A stretch of 48,129 nt of DNA, from the IMG/VR virus record IMGVR_UViG_3300021976_000027, positions 1 through 48,129 of that record. One strand, written 5' to 3'. Within the stretch, counting starts at the first letter, position 1, and the number at the start of each line of letters is the position of its first letter. Below, in pieces: positions 29,539-38,117 of this stretch. The notes below the pieces were generated by a model. That model saw only the letters and a program-made list of their open reading frames with translations, had not been told where the DNA came from and searched no databases. This DNA comes from a virus. The translations under genes and the position numbers were made by a program.

Positions 29539-30092
29539 TCGCAAGACCGACTGCCGTTACCCAACCATGGACGCATTCGCTAACGTTCATGCAACAAACC
29601 GTTCTCTTGACAGCCGTACGCGGACCGGACGGCTTACCCAAATATTCAGGCGTCAAATACCTGCTGCGTTGGTATCGACGTTGCATTCTCGTATCATCGC
29701 TTGATGGTGGCGTAATTCTTGAAAACCCATATACACCCGTTGGCGGATCATTCATGGGGCCGTCGTTCGATGAAAATCGGCTTAGCATGGACACTAACGA
29801 AAATCCGCGCCGCCCCGCGACGTGGCAAGACCATATGGACGATATCGTATCGCAGTATCTTCGCGAACTTGATGGTATTCCGCATCATTTCCAATTGCAT
29901 TTGATGCACTCATTCGAAATCGTCGGGTACAAGCATCCGTCAGTCGAAATACGCGATTGGTTCAACCTCGCGTATCAGCGTCTCGTACACGATCTTCACT
30001 TGTGGCCAGAAACCGAAGAACAGCTAGACGCGCGATTGAACGATACGCGCGACGGTTGGTTGGCGCGAGCGGACAAGGCGACGGTCGCGTAA
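29535..30092 (+). CDS. Hypothetical conserved phage protein, 185 aa
   Basis: Starts MIARPTAVTQPWTHSLTFMQ. The sequence QTVLLTAVRGPDGLPKYSGV, LLRWYRRCIL and later HHFQLHLMHSFEIVGYKHPS recurs in phage proteins of Rhizobiales and related hosts. The ATG overlaps the previous stop (ATGA); an upstream frame from 29454 is rejected. Function unknown. Confidence 0.72.
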   Translation: MIARPTAVTQPWTHSLTFMQQTVLLTAVRGPDGLPKYSGVKYLLRWYRRCILVSSLDGGVILENPYTPVGGSFMGPSFDENRLSMDTNENPRRPATWQDHMDDIVSQYLRELDGIPHHFQLHLMHSFEIVGYKHPSVEIRDWFNLAYQRLVHDLHLWPETEEQLDARLNDTRDGWLARADKATVA

Positions 30093-30093
30093 C

Positions 30094-31200
30094 ATGGCAA
30101 AGAAACCACGGGGAAAAGCCAAGACCGATCCGACCAAGAACCCAGCAACGGCGTCACTACTCGCCGCGCTCAAATTCATTGAACCGGCGTCGCGCGAGGA
30201 AGGCCAAATTAATCAAATCCACTGCGCGCTTACCGGTGGTTGGGCCGCGTCGTTCGATGGTACGCTTTGCATGGCCGCAAAGATCGATACGGATATCGTA
30301 TGCTATCCGAACACGAAACGACTAATCAGCGTTTTGTCTAAGTGCAAAGATACGACGCAGATAACGCAACTCGATAACGAACGATTGCACGTCAAGTCAG
30401 GACGGTTTGACGCGTACGTTCCATGTATCGATCCCGCGTTGTTTTCCATTACCCCGCCCGATCCGCCAGCGTTCCCAATCGACAAAAAGCTAATCGACGC
30501 GTGTAACATTGTGGGGAAACTTGTCGCTGAAAATGCCGAACGCATGGTTGAAGCCTGCGTGTTGGTTCGCAATGGTTCATGCGTCGCAACCAATGGCGTA
30601 ATCCTGTTCGAGCAATGGCACGGCTGGCAATTGCCGTTCCGCGCCGTAGTCCCGAAACTGTTCATATCGCAATTAGGTAAGATCGCGAAGCTTCCGACGC
30701 ATTGCGGTGCAAGCGAAACAACATTCACAATTTGGTTCGAAGATGGATCGTTTATTCGAACACAACAGTACGTCGAAAAATACCCGGATACAGACGGACA
30801 GATATGGGACAACGTACGCGCCCAACCGTACGACATTCCGGCAGGTTTCTTTGACGCTATCGATGCAATCGAGGCGCTAGCGGACGACAAAAATCCGCGC
30901 GTATACACGATAGACAAAGGGATTAGAACCCATGACGGCGAAGGCGTTGGCGCGTTCTACGAAATCGAAGGTATACCGCCCGATCTATGCTTTGATATCG
31001 ACTATGTTAAAATGTTTGCCCCACACGCGAGCAAGGTCGATTTCGTCGCATCGGTGCCGAACGGTAATACGCTTGCGTTCTTCGGCGAAAGCTTTCGGGG
31101 ATTGCTTATGCATATCCGATGTACGCCGCAGAAAGTTGAACGTGAACCACTCGCCGTAGGTACAAGCCGATCGGACATGGACGACGACATTCCTTTTTAA
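30094..31200 (+). CDS. Sliding-clamp-like protein with SSB-type C-terminal tip
   Basis: 368 aa, the length of bacterial beta clamps (about 366). Three roughly equal blocks show the clamp pattern: block 1 around CALTGGWAASFDGTLCMAAK, block 2 with ATNGVILFEQW, FRAVVPKLFISQLGKIAKLP and TIWFEDGSFIRTQQY, block 3 around IPAGFFDAIDAIEAL and GNTLAFFGESFRG. It would tether the family A polymerase encoded two genes later. The last residues are DMDDDIPF, identical to the tip of E. coli SSB (DDDIPF), which recruits repair proteins. The clamp call is by length, pattern and context; the tail is seen directly. Confidence 0.75.
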   Translation: MAKKPRGKAKTDPTKNPATASLLAALKFIEPASREEGQINQIHCALTGGWAASFDGTLCMAAKIDTDIVCYPNTKRLISVLSKCKDTTQITQLDNERLHVKSGRFDAYVPCIDPALFSITPPDPPAFPIDKKLIDACNIVGKLVAENAERMVEACVLVRNGSCVATNGVILFEQWHGWQLPFRAVVPKLFISQLGKIAKLPTHCGASETTFTIWFEDGSFIRTQQYVEKYPDTDGQIWDNVRAQPYDIPAGFFDAIDAIEALADDKNPRVYTIDKGIRTHDGEGVGAFYEIEGIPPDLCFDIDYVKMFAPHASKVDFVASVPNGNTLAFFGESFRGLLMHIRCTPQKVEREPLAVGTSRSDMDDDIPF

Positions 31201-31214
31201 TGGAGGTTGAAACT

Positions 31215-31457
31215 ATGGCAACGAAACGCGAAGTATTACTAGCAGCAGCCAAGGGCGAAGGTTGCCTAGGGAAAGCCGCCGACGACGAACCCGTATTCGT
31301 CTTACGCGCGCAAGATATTCTAGCGCCCATGGCTATTCGCGATTGGGCGTATCGAGCCGCGACGCGTACCGGACACCGTGCGCCGAAAGTCGTACAAGCG
31401 GAAAAAGACGCGTTAGAATTTATCGCGTGGCAAGGTTCGAAGAAACTCCCCGACTAA
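31215..31457 (+). CDS. Hypothetical protein, 80 aa
   Basis: ATG at 31215 has GGAGG 9 bases upstream; an ATG at 31200 overlaps the clamp stop and has no site. The product is helical and mildly basic (RDWAYRAATRTGHRAPKVVQ). It lies between the clamp-like gene and the polymerase and shares one base with the polymerase start. Function unknown. Confidence 0.7.
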   Translation: MATKREVLLAAAKGEGCLGKAADDEPVFVLRAQDILAPMAIRDWAYRAATRTGHRAPKVVQAEKDALEFIAWQGSKKLPD

Positions 31458-33460
31458 TGTTCTTCGACGACATAGACCTAGGCCCGTTGAAGAAACGAGC
31501 TTTGTTGAAAGTGCCGCCGCCAGCCCCTAACACGGGCTGGCGTCCGCCGTCCGACTTCCCGAACCTATCGAACGCAACCGTCATTGGATTTGATACCGAA
31601 GGCAAAGAAGACGATTGGGACCATGGCCCCGGTTGGGCACGCGGCAAATCTGATCTAGTCGGCTATTCGCTCGCCGCTAAGGATCGTCAAGGCAATACCG
31701 GCAAATGGTATTTCCCGTTCGGACACCGCGTCGGAACGGAAGATAACTTAGACCGCAACCATTGCCTTGCGTTCTTAAAACATACTCTTGAAACAACGAC
31801 GAATGTTCCGAAAGTCGGAGCTAACTTGCTGTTCGACGTTGGCATGCTTACCGACTATGACATAAAAGTTAAGGGCAAGCTGTTCGACGTTCAATTCGCC
31901 GAAGCTCTATTGAACAGCGATGGATTAGTCAACCTTGACCATTTGGGCGAGCAATATCTAAAGCAAGGTAAAACGACGAATGCCCTATACGAATGGTGCG
32001 CGTCGGCTTACGGCGGACCGCCAACGGGCGTTCAACGTAACAACATTTGGCGAACGCCTCCGCAGTTAGTCGGACCGTACGGCGAAGATGACGCTTTTCT
32101 ACCGATCGAGATTTACGAGAAACAATCGCCGTTATTACATGCGCAATATCTCAGCGACTTGTTTGAAATGGAATGCGGATTGATCCCGTTGCTTGTGCAA
32201 ATGCGGATCGAAGGCGTAACAGTCGATTTGAAACAAGCGCAAGCATTACACGACGAACTTACGATCGAGATAGCGCGGCTGTACGTTGAACTTTACAACT
32301 TAGTCCCGATCCGAATTGAGAGTGTCAACAGCGGCGACGATATCGCCCGTCTATTCGATGCGTCGGGTATAACGTACCCAACAACGGCGCAAGGCAATCC
32401 ATCATTCCGCAAAGACTGGCTAAAGAATTTAGAGCACCCAGTCGCGGACAAAATAAACGAGATACGCGAGTATGAAAAAATTCAATCGACATTTATTAGG
32501 AACTACATTCTTGAAGGTAACACGAACGGAAAGATACATTGCCAATTCCATCCTCTACGTAATGACGACGGAGGCGCTCGTACAGGACGGTTTGCAAGCT
32601 CTGATCCAAACTTACAGAACATTCCAGTACGAACTAAGCTCGGCAAGCGTGTTAGACGCTGCTTTACGTATGACCATGGACACATTGCATGGGAAAAGAA
32701 CGATTATTCTCAAATTGAATACCGCGACCTAGCACACTTTGCTTGTGACGACGGCGACGGTTCGGCCGATCGATTGCGCGAAGCTTATCGCCTTGATCCC
32801 AAAACGGACTATCACAAGCAAACTCAAAACAACGTTCTAAATCTAACCGGGATCGAGATTGATCGACGGCCGATCAAGAACATGAATTTCGGACTTGTAT
32901 ACGGCATGTCGGAAGGAAAGCTAATCCGACAAAACGGATTTACTCAATCGCAAGGGAAAGCGGTATTCAAAGCGTATCACGAAGGAAACCCGTACGTCCG
33001 CCCCACAATGAAAGCGGCGGCCGATGAAATGCAAAAGCTTGGATATATCACGACGGTTCTAGGACGGCGAACCCGGTTCAACTATTGGGAACCGCTCTTT
33101 CGTGACTACGACAAGCCGCGCCCGCCAGCGTTGCCGTATGACTATGCGATACGTCGGTACGGATCATTGATCAAACGCGCCGACGAACACAAGGCAATCA
33201 ATTATCGCCTGCAAGGCAGCGCCGCAGAGCATATCAAAGCCGGGATGTATCGATGCTGGAAAGAGGGAATATTTGACGTTACAGGCGTCCCCAGGCTACA
33301 GATACACGACGAACTTGATTTTAGCGTCCGTGATGAAAATCCGGCGACTAACGAGGCGTTCGCCGAAATGCGTATCCGTCTTGAGACTGCGTGCCCGATC
33401 CGCGTTCCAGTTCGAGTTGACTTTGCGCGGGCGGCGTCATGGGGTGACATAGCTGATTAG
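31457..33460 (+). CDS. polA: Family A DNA polymerase with 3'-5' exonuclease domain
   Basis: 667 aa. Residues 1-250 are a DnaQ-like 3'-5' exonuclease with IGFDTEGKE (Asp46, Glu48) and GANLLFDVGML. The polymerase motifs are A: NDYSQIEYRDLAHF (about 413-426; Tyr replaces the usual Leu after the Glu), B: RRPIKNMNFGLVYGMS (about 470-485; the ribose-selecting position is Phe, as in E. coli Pol I), C: QIHDELDFSV (about 613). No 5'-3' exonuclease domain. It is the replicative phage polymerase. ATG at 31457 shares a base with the previous stop. Confidence 0.95.
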   Translation: MFFDDIDLGPLKKRALLKVPPPAPNTGWRPPSDFPNLSNATVIGFDTEGKEDDWDHGPGWARGKSDLVGYSLAAKDRQGNTGKWYFPFGHRVGTEDNLDRNHCLAFLKHTLETTTNVPKVGANLLFDVGMLTDYDIKVKGKLFDVQFAEALLNSDGLVNLDHLGEQYLKQGKTTNALYEWCASAYGGPPTGVQRNNIWRTPPQLVGPYGEDDAFLPIEIYEKQSPLLHAQYLSDLFEMECGLIPLLVQMRIEGVTVDLKQAQALHDELTIEIARLYVELYNLVPIRIESVNSGDDIARLFDASGITYPTTAQGNPSFRKDWLKNLEHPVADKINEIREYEKIQSTFIRNYILEGNTNGKIHCQFHPLRNDDGGARTGRFASSDPNLQNIPVRTKLGKRVRRCFTYDHGHIAWEKNDYSQIEYRDLAHFACDDGDGSADRLREAYRLDPKTDYHKQTQNNVLNLTGIEIDRRPIKNMNFGLVYGMSEGKLIRQNGFTQSQGKAVFKAYHEGNPYVRPTMKAAADEMQKLGYITTVLGRRTRFNYWEPLFRDYDKPRPPALPYDYAIRRYGSLIKRADEHKAINYRLQGSAAEHIKAGMYRCWKEGIFDVTGVPRLQIHDELDFSVRDENPATNEAFAEMRIRLETACPIRVPVRVDFARAASWGDIAD

Positions 33461-33472
33461 GGGTTACTGCGT

Positions 33473-33907
33473 ATGCCTTGGAAACCATCAGCCGAACCTT
33501 ACAGCCAATACAAACGAACCAAGACCAAGTCGTCAACTCTTGACAATCAAAGCGATCGTTGGTCCGCCATGCATGCATGTGGGGGCATATCGTACGGTAA
33601 GATTGCACGACACGAATTCAAAGGATGGTATCGGTATAGCGAGGAAGCACGCAACACGGTACGGCAACGTATCATTCGTTGGCGCATACGATACCTAGGC
33701 GGATTTGACAATGAAACCGCCGCATGCTATCATATCTCCGTTCGAAACCCAGGAGGTATCAATGGCACGAACGAAACTAACGCTATTACAGACGAAGCAC
33801 CGCGACGAACTTACAACTACGATTTCAGATATCGACAAGACAACCGGCCGATTGCTGCGAACAGCAACGAAGCTTGCGAACTTGCGGAAGCGTCGCAAGA
33901 GGCTTGA
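33473..33907 (+). CDS. Hypothetical protein after polA (uncertain)
   Basis: 144 codons. The first 85 residues (MPWKPSAEPYSQYKRTKTKS through ARNTVRQRIIRWRIRYLGG) look like a folded basic protein, and AGGGG precedes the ATG. The C-terminal 50 codons overlap in another frame the well-supported gene at 33762 and the promoter at 33705-33733, so the real product may be shorter than the frame, or the frame may be altered by an indel. Function unknown. Confidence 0.45.
   Translation: MPWKPSAEPYSQYKRTKTKSSTLDNQSDRWSAMHACGGISYGKIARHEFKGWYRYSEEARNTVRQRIIRWRIRYLGGFDNETAACYHISVRNPGGINGTNETNAITDEAPRRTYNYDFRYRQDNRPIAANSNEACELAEASQEA
33705..33733 (+). promoter_or_regulatory. Near-consensus sigma70 promoter
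   Basis: TTGACA (33705-33710), 17 nt, TATCAT (33728-33733): a perfect -35, ideal spacing and a -10 one base from consensus. The predicted start near 33740 gives a leader of about 22 bases with AGGAGG (33751-33756) before the ATG at 33762. It is the best promoter match on the rightward strand. Confidence 0.72.
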
Positions 33908-33938
33908 ACGTACTATTGCGAAGGAAATGGCCGCCTAG
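33762..33938 (+). CDS. Small basic helical protein, 58 aa, under its own promoter
   Basis: Begins MARTKLTLLQTKHRDELTTT; the second half is very basic (RTATKLANLRKRRKRLERTI). A helical hairpin or coiled coil with nucleic acid-binding potential. It has the strongest promoter and ribosome binding site of the early arm, suggesting high, immediate expression after DNA entry, as seen for host-takeover or inhibitor proteins. Function unknown. Confidence 0.7.
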   Translation: MARTKLTLLQTKHRDELTTTISDIDKTTGRLLRTATKLANLRKRRKRLERTIAKEMAA

Positions 33939-33966
33939 CCCAGGCGAATCGCCCGGCCGGAATTTA

Positions 33967-34003
33967 AGAAAAAAGTCCTGTTCCAAGATCTAGGAACAGG
34001 ACT
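33967..34003 (-). terminator. Intrinsic terminator of the leftward structural operon
   Basis: A perfect 11-bp stem (33974-33984 with 33993-34003, 8-base loop), followed in the leftward direction by TTTTTTC. It closes the head-tail gene block whose last gene ends at 34115. In the rightward direction there is no T run. A smaller hairpin (34099-34114) adjoins the last stop codon. Confidence 0.88.
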
Positions 34004-34114
34004 ATAATCATTCTCCCAGGCAGCGACCGCGCGATCGAGCCACCACGGTAGCGGGCAAGAGCCGCCAGCAAACGTAGCCCCGGTTTCCCGGTCGGCGTGC
34101 CGGTGCCTACCGGC

Positions 34115-34552
34115 TTAGGTTTCGTCGTTAAAGTCGCCTGCCAAGGCCACGATCGAGAGTTGTTCGGTCGCCGTGATCGAGGTCAAGGCAATGGCGCGTA
34201 GTTCGTCGTCCGGCATAAGATACAAGTACGGTTGATTGGAACCATCTTTCGGAAGGATCGCGCGTAACTCCGTCGTGAACAAATCGACCGGCGGTACTCC
34301 GTCAGCGCGACCGGCATTCAACGGAATTTCAACCGTGATAAGCGGGATCGTAACCGGTATTTCCGGTCGAACAATAACAAGTTGAATTTCCCGAGCGGCG
34401 GTTTCCTCGCCAGTTGCGAACAACGAAACTACTTTCGTAGCGAACGGACTTCCGATCAAGATTGCTTTCGGGTCTTGACCGTCGGCGTTCTCCCACACTT
34501 GAAGGCCCAACCGTGGCGCATGAACGAACGTCGGCTTTTTATTATACGACAT
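34115..34552 (-). CDS. Structural protein at the distal end of the tail operon
   Basis: 145 aa, beta-rich, beginning MSYNKKPTFVHAPRLGLQVW and continuing with segments such as QLVIVRPEIPVTIPLITVEI. It is the last gene before the terminator, following other tail proteins. GGAGGG precedes the ATG. Likely a tail-tip or virion accessory protein; family not recognised. Confidence 0.65.
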   Translation of the reverse strand: MSYNKKPTFVHAPRLGLQVWENADGQDPKAILIGSPFATKVVSLFATGEETAAREIQLVIVRPEIPVTIPLITVEIPLNAGRADGVPPVDLFTTELRAILPKDGSNQPYLYLMPDDELRAIALTSITATEQLSIVALAGDFNDET

Positions 34553-34564
34553 ATCAACCCTCCG

Positions 34565-35047
34565 TTAGATGCCGTCAAACGCGGCGTGTTCGAGTGCATA
34601 AAAGCTATCCGGCGTACCCGGTTGGGCTGTACCGAACATTTGAGCGTAGAGCGGAAGGAAGTCAGGCGCTCCGGTATTGGCCAGCGCGTCGAACGATCCG
34701 CTTTCCGGTGTTTCGTGTTCGACCAATACAAGGAACAATCCGATATCCGTAACCGGGATCAAGTCGAACGCCAGATACGTGTTGTCGTTTAACCACCCTT
34801 CCGGGCGGAAATGGAATGCGGCGACCGGCAACGGATATGGTCCGAATTCGGTTGCATCCGCAAGAATGATTTTGAATTGCGATCCGATAACCTGAATATT
34901 CGAAATACCAATCGCCGTAGGCGGGTCTTCCTCCAACGCGAGCATACGCGTTGCAAGTTCGTAGAGGTTGGTATCGCCTTCAACGCTCGTTAGCGACGAA
35001 CCTTTGCCAGCGCCCCAAGCGCCAGTAGTCCTATAGACGAGTACCAT
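34565..35047 (-). CDS. Tail-tip/fibre-associated protein
   Basis: 160 aa. The N-terminus YRTTGAWGAGKGSSLTSVEG with DTNLYELATRM resembles the GAWG(A/T)GKG segment found near the start of many siphophage tail-fibre and tip proteins. The rest is beta-rich. Probably binds the tail tip via this segment. GGGGG lies upstream of the ATG. Confidence 0.68.
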   Translation of the reverse strand: MVLVYRTTGAWGAGKGSSLTSVEGDTNLYELATRMLALEEDPPTAIGISNIQVIGSQFKIILADATEFGPYPLPVAAFHFRPEGWLNDNTYLAFDLIPVTDIGLFLVLVEHETPESGSFDALANTGAPDFLPLYAQMFGTAQPGTPDSFYALEHAAFDGI

Positions 35048-35059
35048 TGCAACCCCCGT

Positions 35060-35797
35060 TCATTGTTCGAAGCGTAGCACGCCGTCATTGTCTCGGAATA
35101 GGTGACACGTCATAGAGAACGGGTCGCCTTGTAAATCACCAAATCCACCGATATCAGTTTCGCCCGCCCATATTCCAGTTTGCGGGTTCTTTCTCATGAT
35201 GACGGCGGATACGTTTGCAGAATAAGAATGGATAGGCGGGTTCGGATTTGGCCATACGCCCGAAGCTTCGCTAAACGATACTGTTAGCGTTAGGCCCGAT
35301 CCATTACGAACCAACGCTTCCGCCATCAAGCTAGCTTGAAACAGAACGTAGTTGCTAGAAAATATCCTAGCTTGGCCAGCGAATTCGAAACTTGGTCCGA
35401 CTGCTTTATGGTGTCCGACTAGTTCGGTCCATTGCGCCGCGTGTACCTTGCGGATATTTTGCGCGAATACGTCGGGTACTTCGTCCGGCGAACCCGGCAT
35501 AGGGAATACGCCCGGCTGACCGGGTACACTTCCTGACGTTGTAAATCCGAAAACAGGTACGTCGTCTTCAAACGGTGGCGTCGGAAACTCAGTCGAATTT
35601 CCGATCGGCCCGGCGAACGAACCAAAGCCGTCTAGCGATGCGATCATGTTGCCACCAAACGCGGTAGCCGCGTCTGTCGGGTTCAAATTCGGCGTTTCAA
35701 AGTTAGCACTTCCTGTCGCCAAGATCGTCACCATCGTTTCGTTCCACTTGACACCACGAAACGTGTTAGCTGGAAACGTTCGAAAGCCGGTGGCCAT
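35060..35797 (-). CDS. Tail protein, 245 aa
   Basis: Gly/Pro/Phe-rich beta protein: residues 1-110 have many loops (FGGNMIASLDGFGSFAGPIG), and the rest includes RIFSSNYVLFQASLMAEALV and DGVLRFEQ at the end. Located between distal tail genes. No family recognised; virion component by position. The TAA and the upstream gene's start share bases with neighbours, indicating a single transcription unit. Confidence 0.62.
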   Translation of the reverse strand: MATGFRTFPANTFRGVKWNETMVTILATGSANFETPNLNPTDAATAFGGNMIASLDGFGSFAGPIGNSTEFPTPPFEDDVPVFGFTTSGSVPGQPGVFPMPGSPDEVPDVFAQNIRKVHAAQWTELVGHHKAVGPSFEFAGQARIFSSNYVLFQASLMAEALVRNGSGLTLTVSFSEASGVWPNPNPPIHSYSANVSAVIMRKNPQTGIWAGETDIGGFGDLQGDPFSMTCHLFRDNDGVLRFEQ

Positions 35798-36192
35798 TAT
35801 ATTGCCGCCAACTTGGTTCTTCCTTTTTCGATCATTTCGCGGTTTTCGCCAAGTTCGTCCGGCTGATACTTGACCTTGCGCCGCTTGCCGTCCGTACCAA
35901 GTACCGTAAGCTCTGTCACACTTTCAACGTCAACATGCTGTTCGGGATCATCTTCGTTCTTAACCCGAATTACGTCAACCGTGCGCGAAACTTCTTTTTC
36001 TTCCGCTTCCTTCGTCTCGAATTCGTTGACTAGCTGTTGTTGCACCGTGAAAATGCTATCGCCTGACGAACCCCATTGCAGCGTCGGATTGCCTTCGGTC
36101 GGCCCGCGCGCACTCGCCGATATGAACGGACGCAACGGGCGGATATCAAGCGTCTCATTCGGCCGAACGACGCGGGTTAGGGGGCTGCTCAT
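35797..36192 (-). CDS. Hypothetical tail-operon protein, 131 aa
   Basis: N-terminal 50 residues contain PLRPFISASARGPTEGNPTL; the rest is strongly charged and helical to beta (NEFETKEAEEKEVSRTVDVI; GKRRKVKYQPDELGENREMI). ATGA overlap with the upstream gene, and its stop abuts the next start. Function unknown. Confidence 0.62.
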   Translation of the reverse strand: MSSPLTRVVRPNETLDIRPLRPFISASARGPTEGNPTLQWGSSGDSIFTVQQQLVNEFETKEAEEKEVSRTVDVIRVKNEDDPEQHVDVESVTELTVLGTDGKRRKVKYQPDELGENREMIEKGRTKLAAI

Positions 36193-38117
36193 GCGCTTGC
36201 CTCAAGATCAATCCCGGCAGGTAAGACTAGATCAGTTACGACAATCTCGTAAGGCGTTTCAAACGGCCCCGTCAATAGGTCGATCAACTGCATTGTTACG
36301 ACCGTGGGGACAGTCTGCAATTTCTCTTTTACGGTCCCTTCCTCCAATCGTGTATTGGGTTCGGCTTTTGCTGATAGCATCGCCGCACGTTGCGTACTTG
36401 GCGCACCCGTGACGCTGAAATGCGTTATGATTTCGATCGGCCGGAACCCGCGCTTGAAGTCGATACCATCGTCTTGCGGATCATCAAGCGGCACCGTATA
36501 CCCTACGTCGCCTGCGCCGACTGCGATAATCTCGCCGGTTCGCTCATAGTACCCAAGTTCGATGTAGTCGTCTTCAATGTACGTTGGGGAACCCGGTGCC
36601 GTTGCAATTGCATCGCCGTATCCAACAGGACACGCGATCTTGACGTAGCCAATTGGCGCGCTGTTCTCTTGCTTGCTAAGTCCGTACGTGACAACTTTGC
36701 CAGTTGCTTCGCCCCCAGGAATACGCGGATCGATAATCTTCGCATTCTTCCGACATGACATATCAAAGATATTTTCAAATTGCGTTTCCCAATCGATTTC
36801 TACAACGCGCGATCGTATCATAAGGTTCGCGCGACCGACTTGGATTAGATACTGCAATGCCTGTTGGCCACGTTCTGACGGAATGAAACTACGATCCCTC
36901 TTATCCGCGATCCATAGAACGTTAGGAACAAGCGGATCAATCGGTTGCGATATGTCGATCGACGACATGGTGACTAACAACGCTTCATCTTCGCCCGGCA
37001 TAGTCACAACATCTTGCACGCTTGAATTGATCGTGAACGTAACGACTTCTTTGCGCGCCCGTGTTGCATCGTACTCAACGGTAAGCGTCGGCTTGAAATG
37101 CCACAGCGGCGCGATAATCGTCATTGCGAAATACTGATAGGCGTCAAGTCCGTTGATGACTGGAATAATCAATGATCCGGCAGGCGTCGCTTTTGGGATC
37201 AGGATACCATGGTTCAACTCCAACGCTTCGAATTCGTTCGGCACCGCCTGACCGGCAACATAATCGACTTTCGCGTCTTTCACTGTCCAACCGCCGCCAA
37301 TACTCTGTTCGGGTTTCGGCCAAGACGATTGAAGACCTTGCCCCGTAAACGACGTAAGAAAGCGATGAAACGTAAAGCCGGACGGTTGCGGCCAGTTGTC
37401 CACAAGAAACGGACCCATGTTAACGACGCCACGCGCGGACTGCGTCCATGAAATATCGGCGACGACGGTAACAGAGCGCAAAGGTACATTGTTCAAATTG
37501 ATTTCGACGCTATCGCCCATAACATTATCTTCGTCGAATTCGATTAAACCATCTTCGCCAACAAGAACATTCGACGACGTAAGGACGCCAGTCACGCGAT
37601 CGATATGCCAGAATTCGGGCCGCCCTTCTAGTACAACTTCGGGATCAATCCGTCGTTCTTCCGAAACAAAGATATCATCCCAATATGGCGCTACACGCAT
37701 TGTCGCGGCGAGCGCATCCTTTTGCGCCACATAATCGGCGGGCCGTCCGATGAATTGAATAGTACACACTTCCGATATCAAATCCGAAGGTATCCCCACA
37801 ATCCGGCCGAAGAACACGGGGATGATATCGGCACCTTCGCCGGGATTAAATGCGAACCACGCCCAACGCTTTCGCGATGCCGTCAATAGTCCGATGCGAG
37901 GATTTCGAATGCTGATTTGTAGTGTGGCGAAGTCGCCTTCATTATGTTCGAGTTCGAATGAAAACATGTCTTCATCTAAGCGGACATGCTCCGGTTGAAA
38001 TTCAGTTTCCTCCGGGTCAACCCAGGCGAACAACCACGGCCCAATCGGCGGCGATTGTAAAAACGCCGTGCCGCTGGCACTTCCGGTAAAGGCAAGGTCT
38101 AACGCTACGTCGGCCAT
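36189..38117 (-). CDS. Large distal tail / baseplate hub-like protein
   Basis: 642 aa. The N-terminal 130 residues (DEDMFSFELEHNEGDFATLQ; VFFGRIVGIPSDLISEVCTI) have the pattern of baseplate-hub proteins of siphophages, in which early domains resemble the gp27/distal tail type. The middle is beta-rich. It lies downstream of the tape measure gene and one further tail gene, where hub and central fibre proteins are normally encoded. Exact family uncertain. Confidence 0.72.
   Translation of the reverse strand: MADVALDLAFTGSASGTAFLQSPPIGPWLFAWVDPEETEFQPEHVRLDEDMFSFELEHNEGDFATLQISIRNPRIGLLTASRKRWAWFAFNPGEGADIIPVFFGRIVGIPSDLISEVCTIQFIGRPADYVAQKDALAATMRVAPYWDDIFVSEERRIDPEVVLEGRPEFWHIDRVTGVLTSSNVLVGEDGLIEFDEDNVMGDSVEINLNNVPLRSVTVVADISWTQSARGVVNMGPFLVDNWPQPSGFTFHRFLTSFTGQGLQSSWPKPEQSIGGGWTVKDAKVDYVAGQAVPNEFEALELNHGILIPKATPAGSLIIPVINGLDAYQYFAMTIIAPLWHFKPTLTVEYDATRARKEVVTFTINSSVQDVVTMPGEDEALLVTMSSIDISQPIDPLVPNVLWIADKRDRSFIPSERGQQALQYLIQVGRANLMIRSRVVEIDWETQFENIFDMSCRKNAKIIDPRIPGGEATGKVVTYGLSKQENSAPIGYVKIACPVGYGDAIATAPGSPTYIEDDYIELGYYERTGEIIAVGAGDVGYTVPLDDPQDDGIDFKRGFRPIEIITHFSVTGAPSTQRAAMLSAKAEPNTRLEEGTVKEKLQTVPTVVTMQLIDLLTGPFETPYEIVVTDLVLPAGIDLEASA

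Noticed and set aside
34004-34114. Possible small RNA between the structural operon end and the early arm end
   Set aside because: Only short hairpins and no promoter were seen; treated as an intergenic terminator region.
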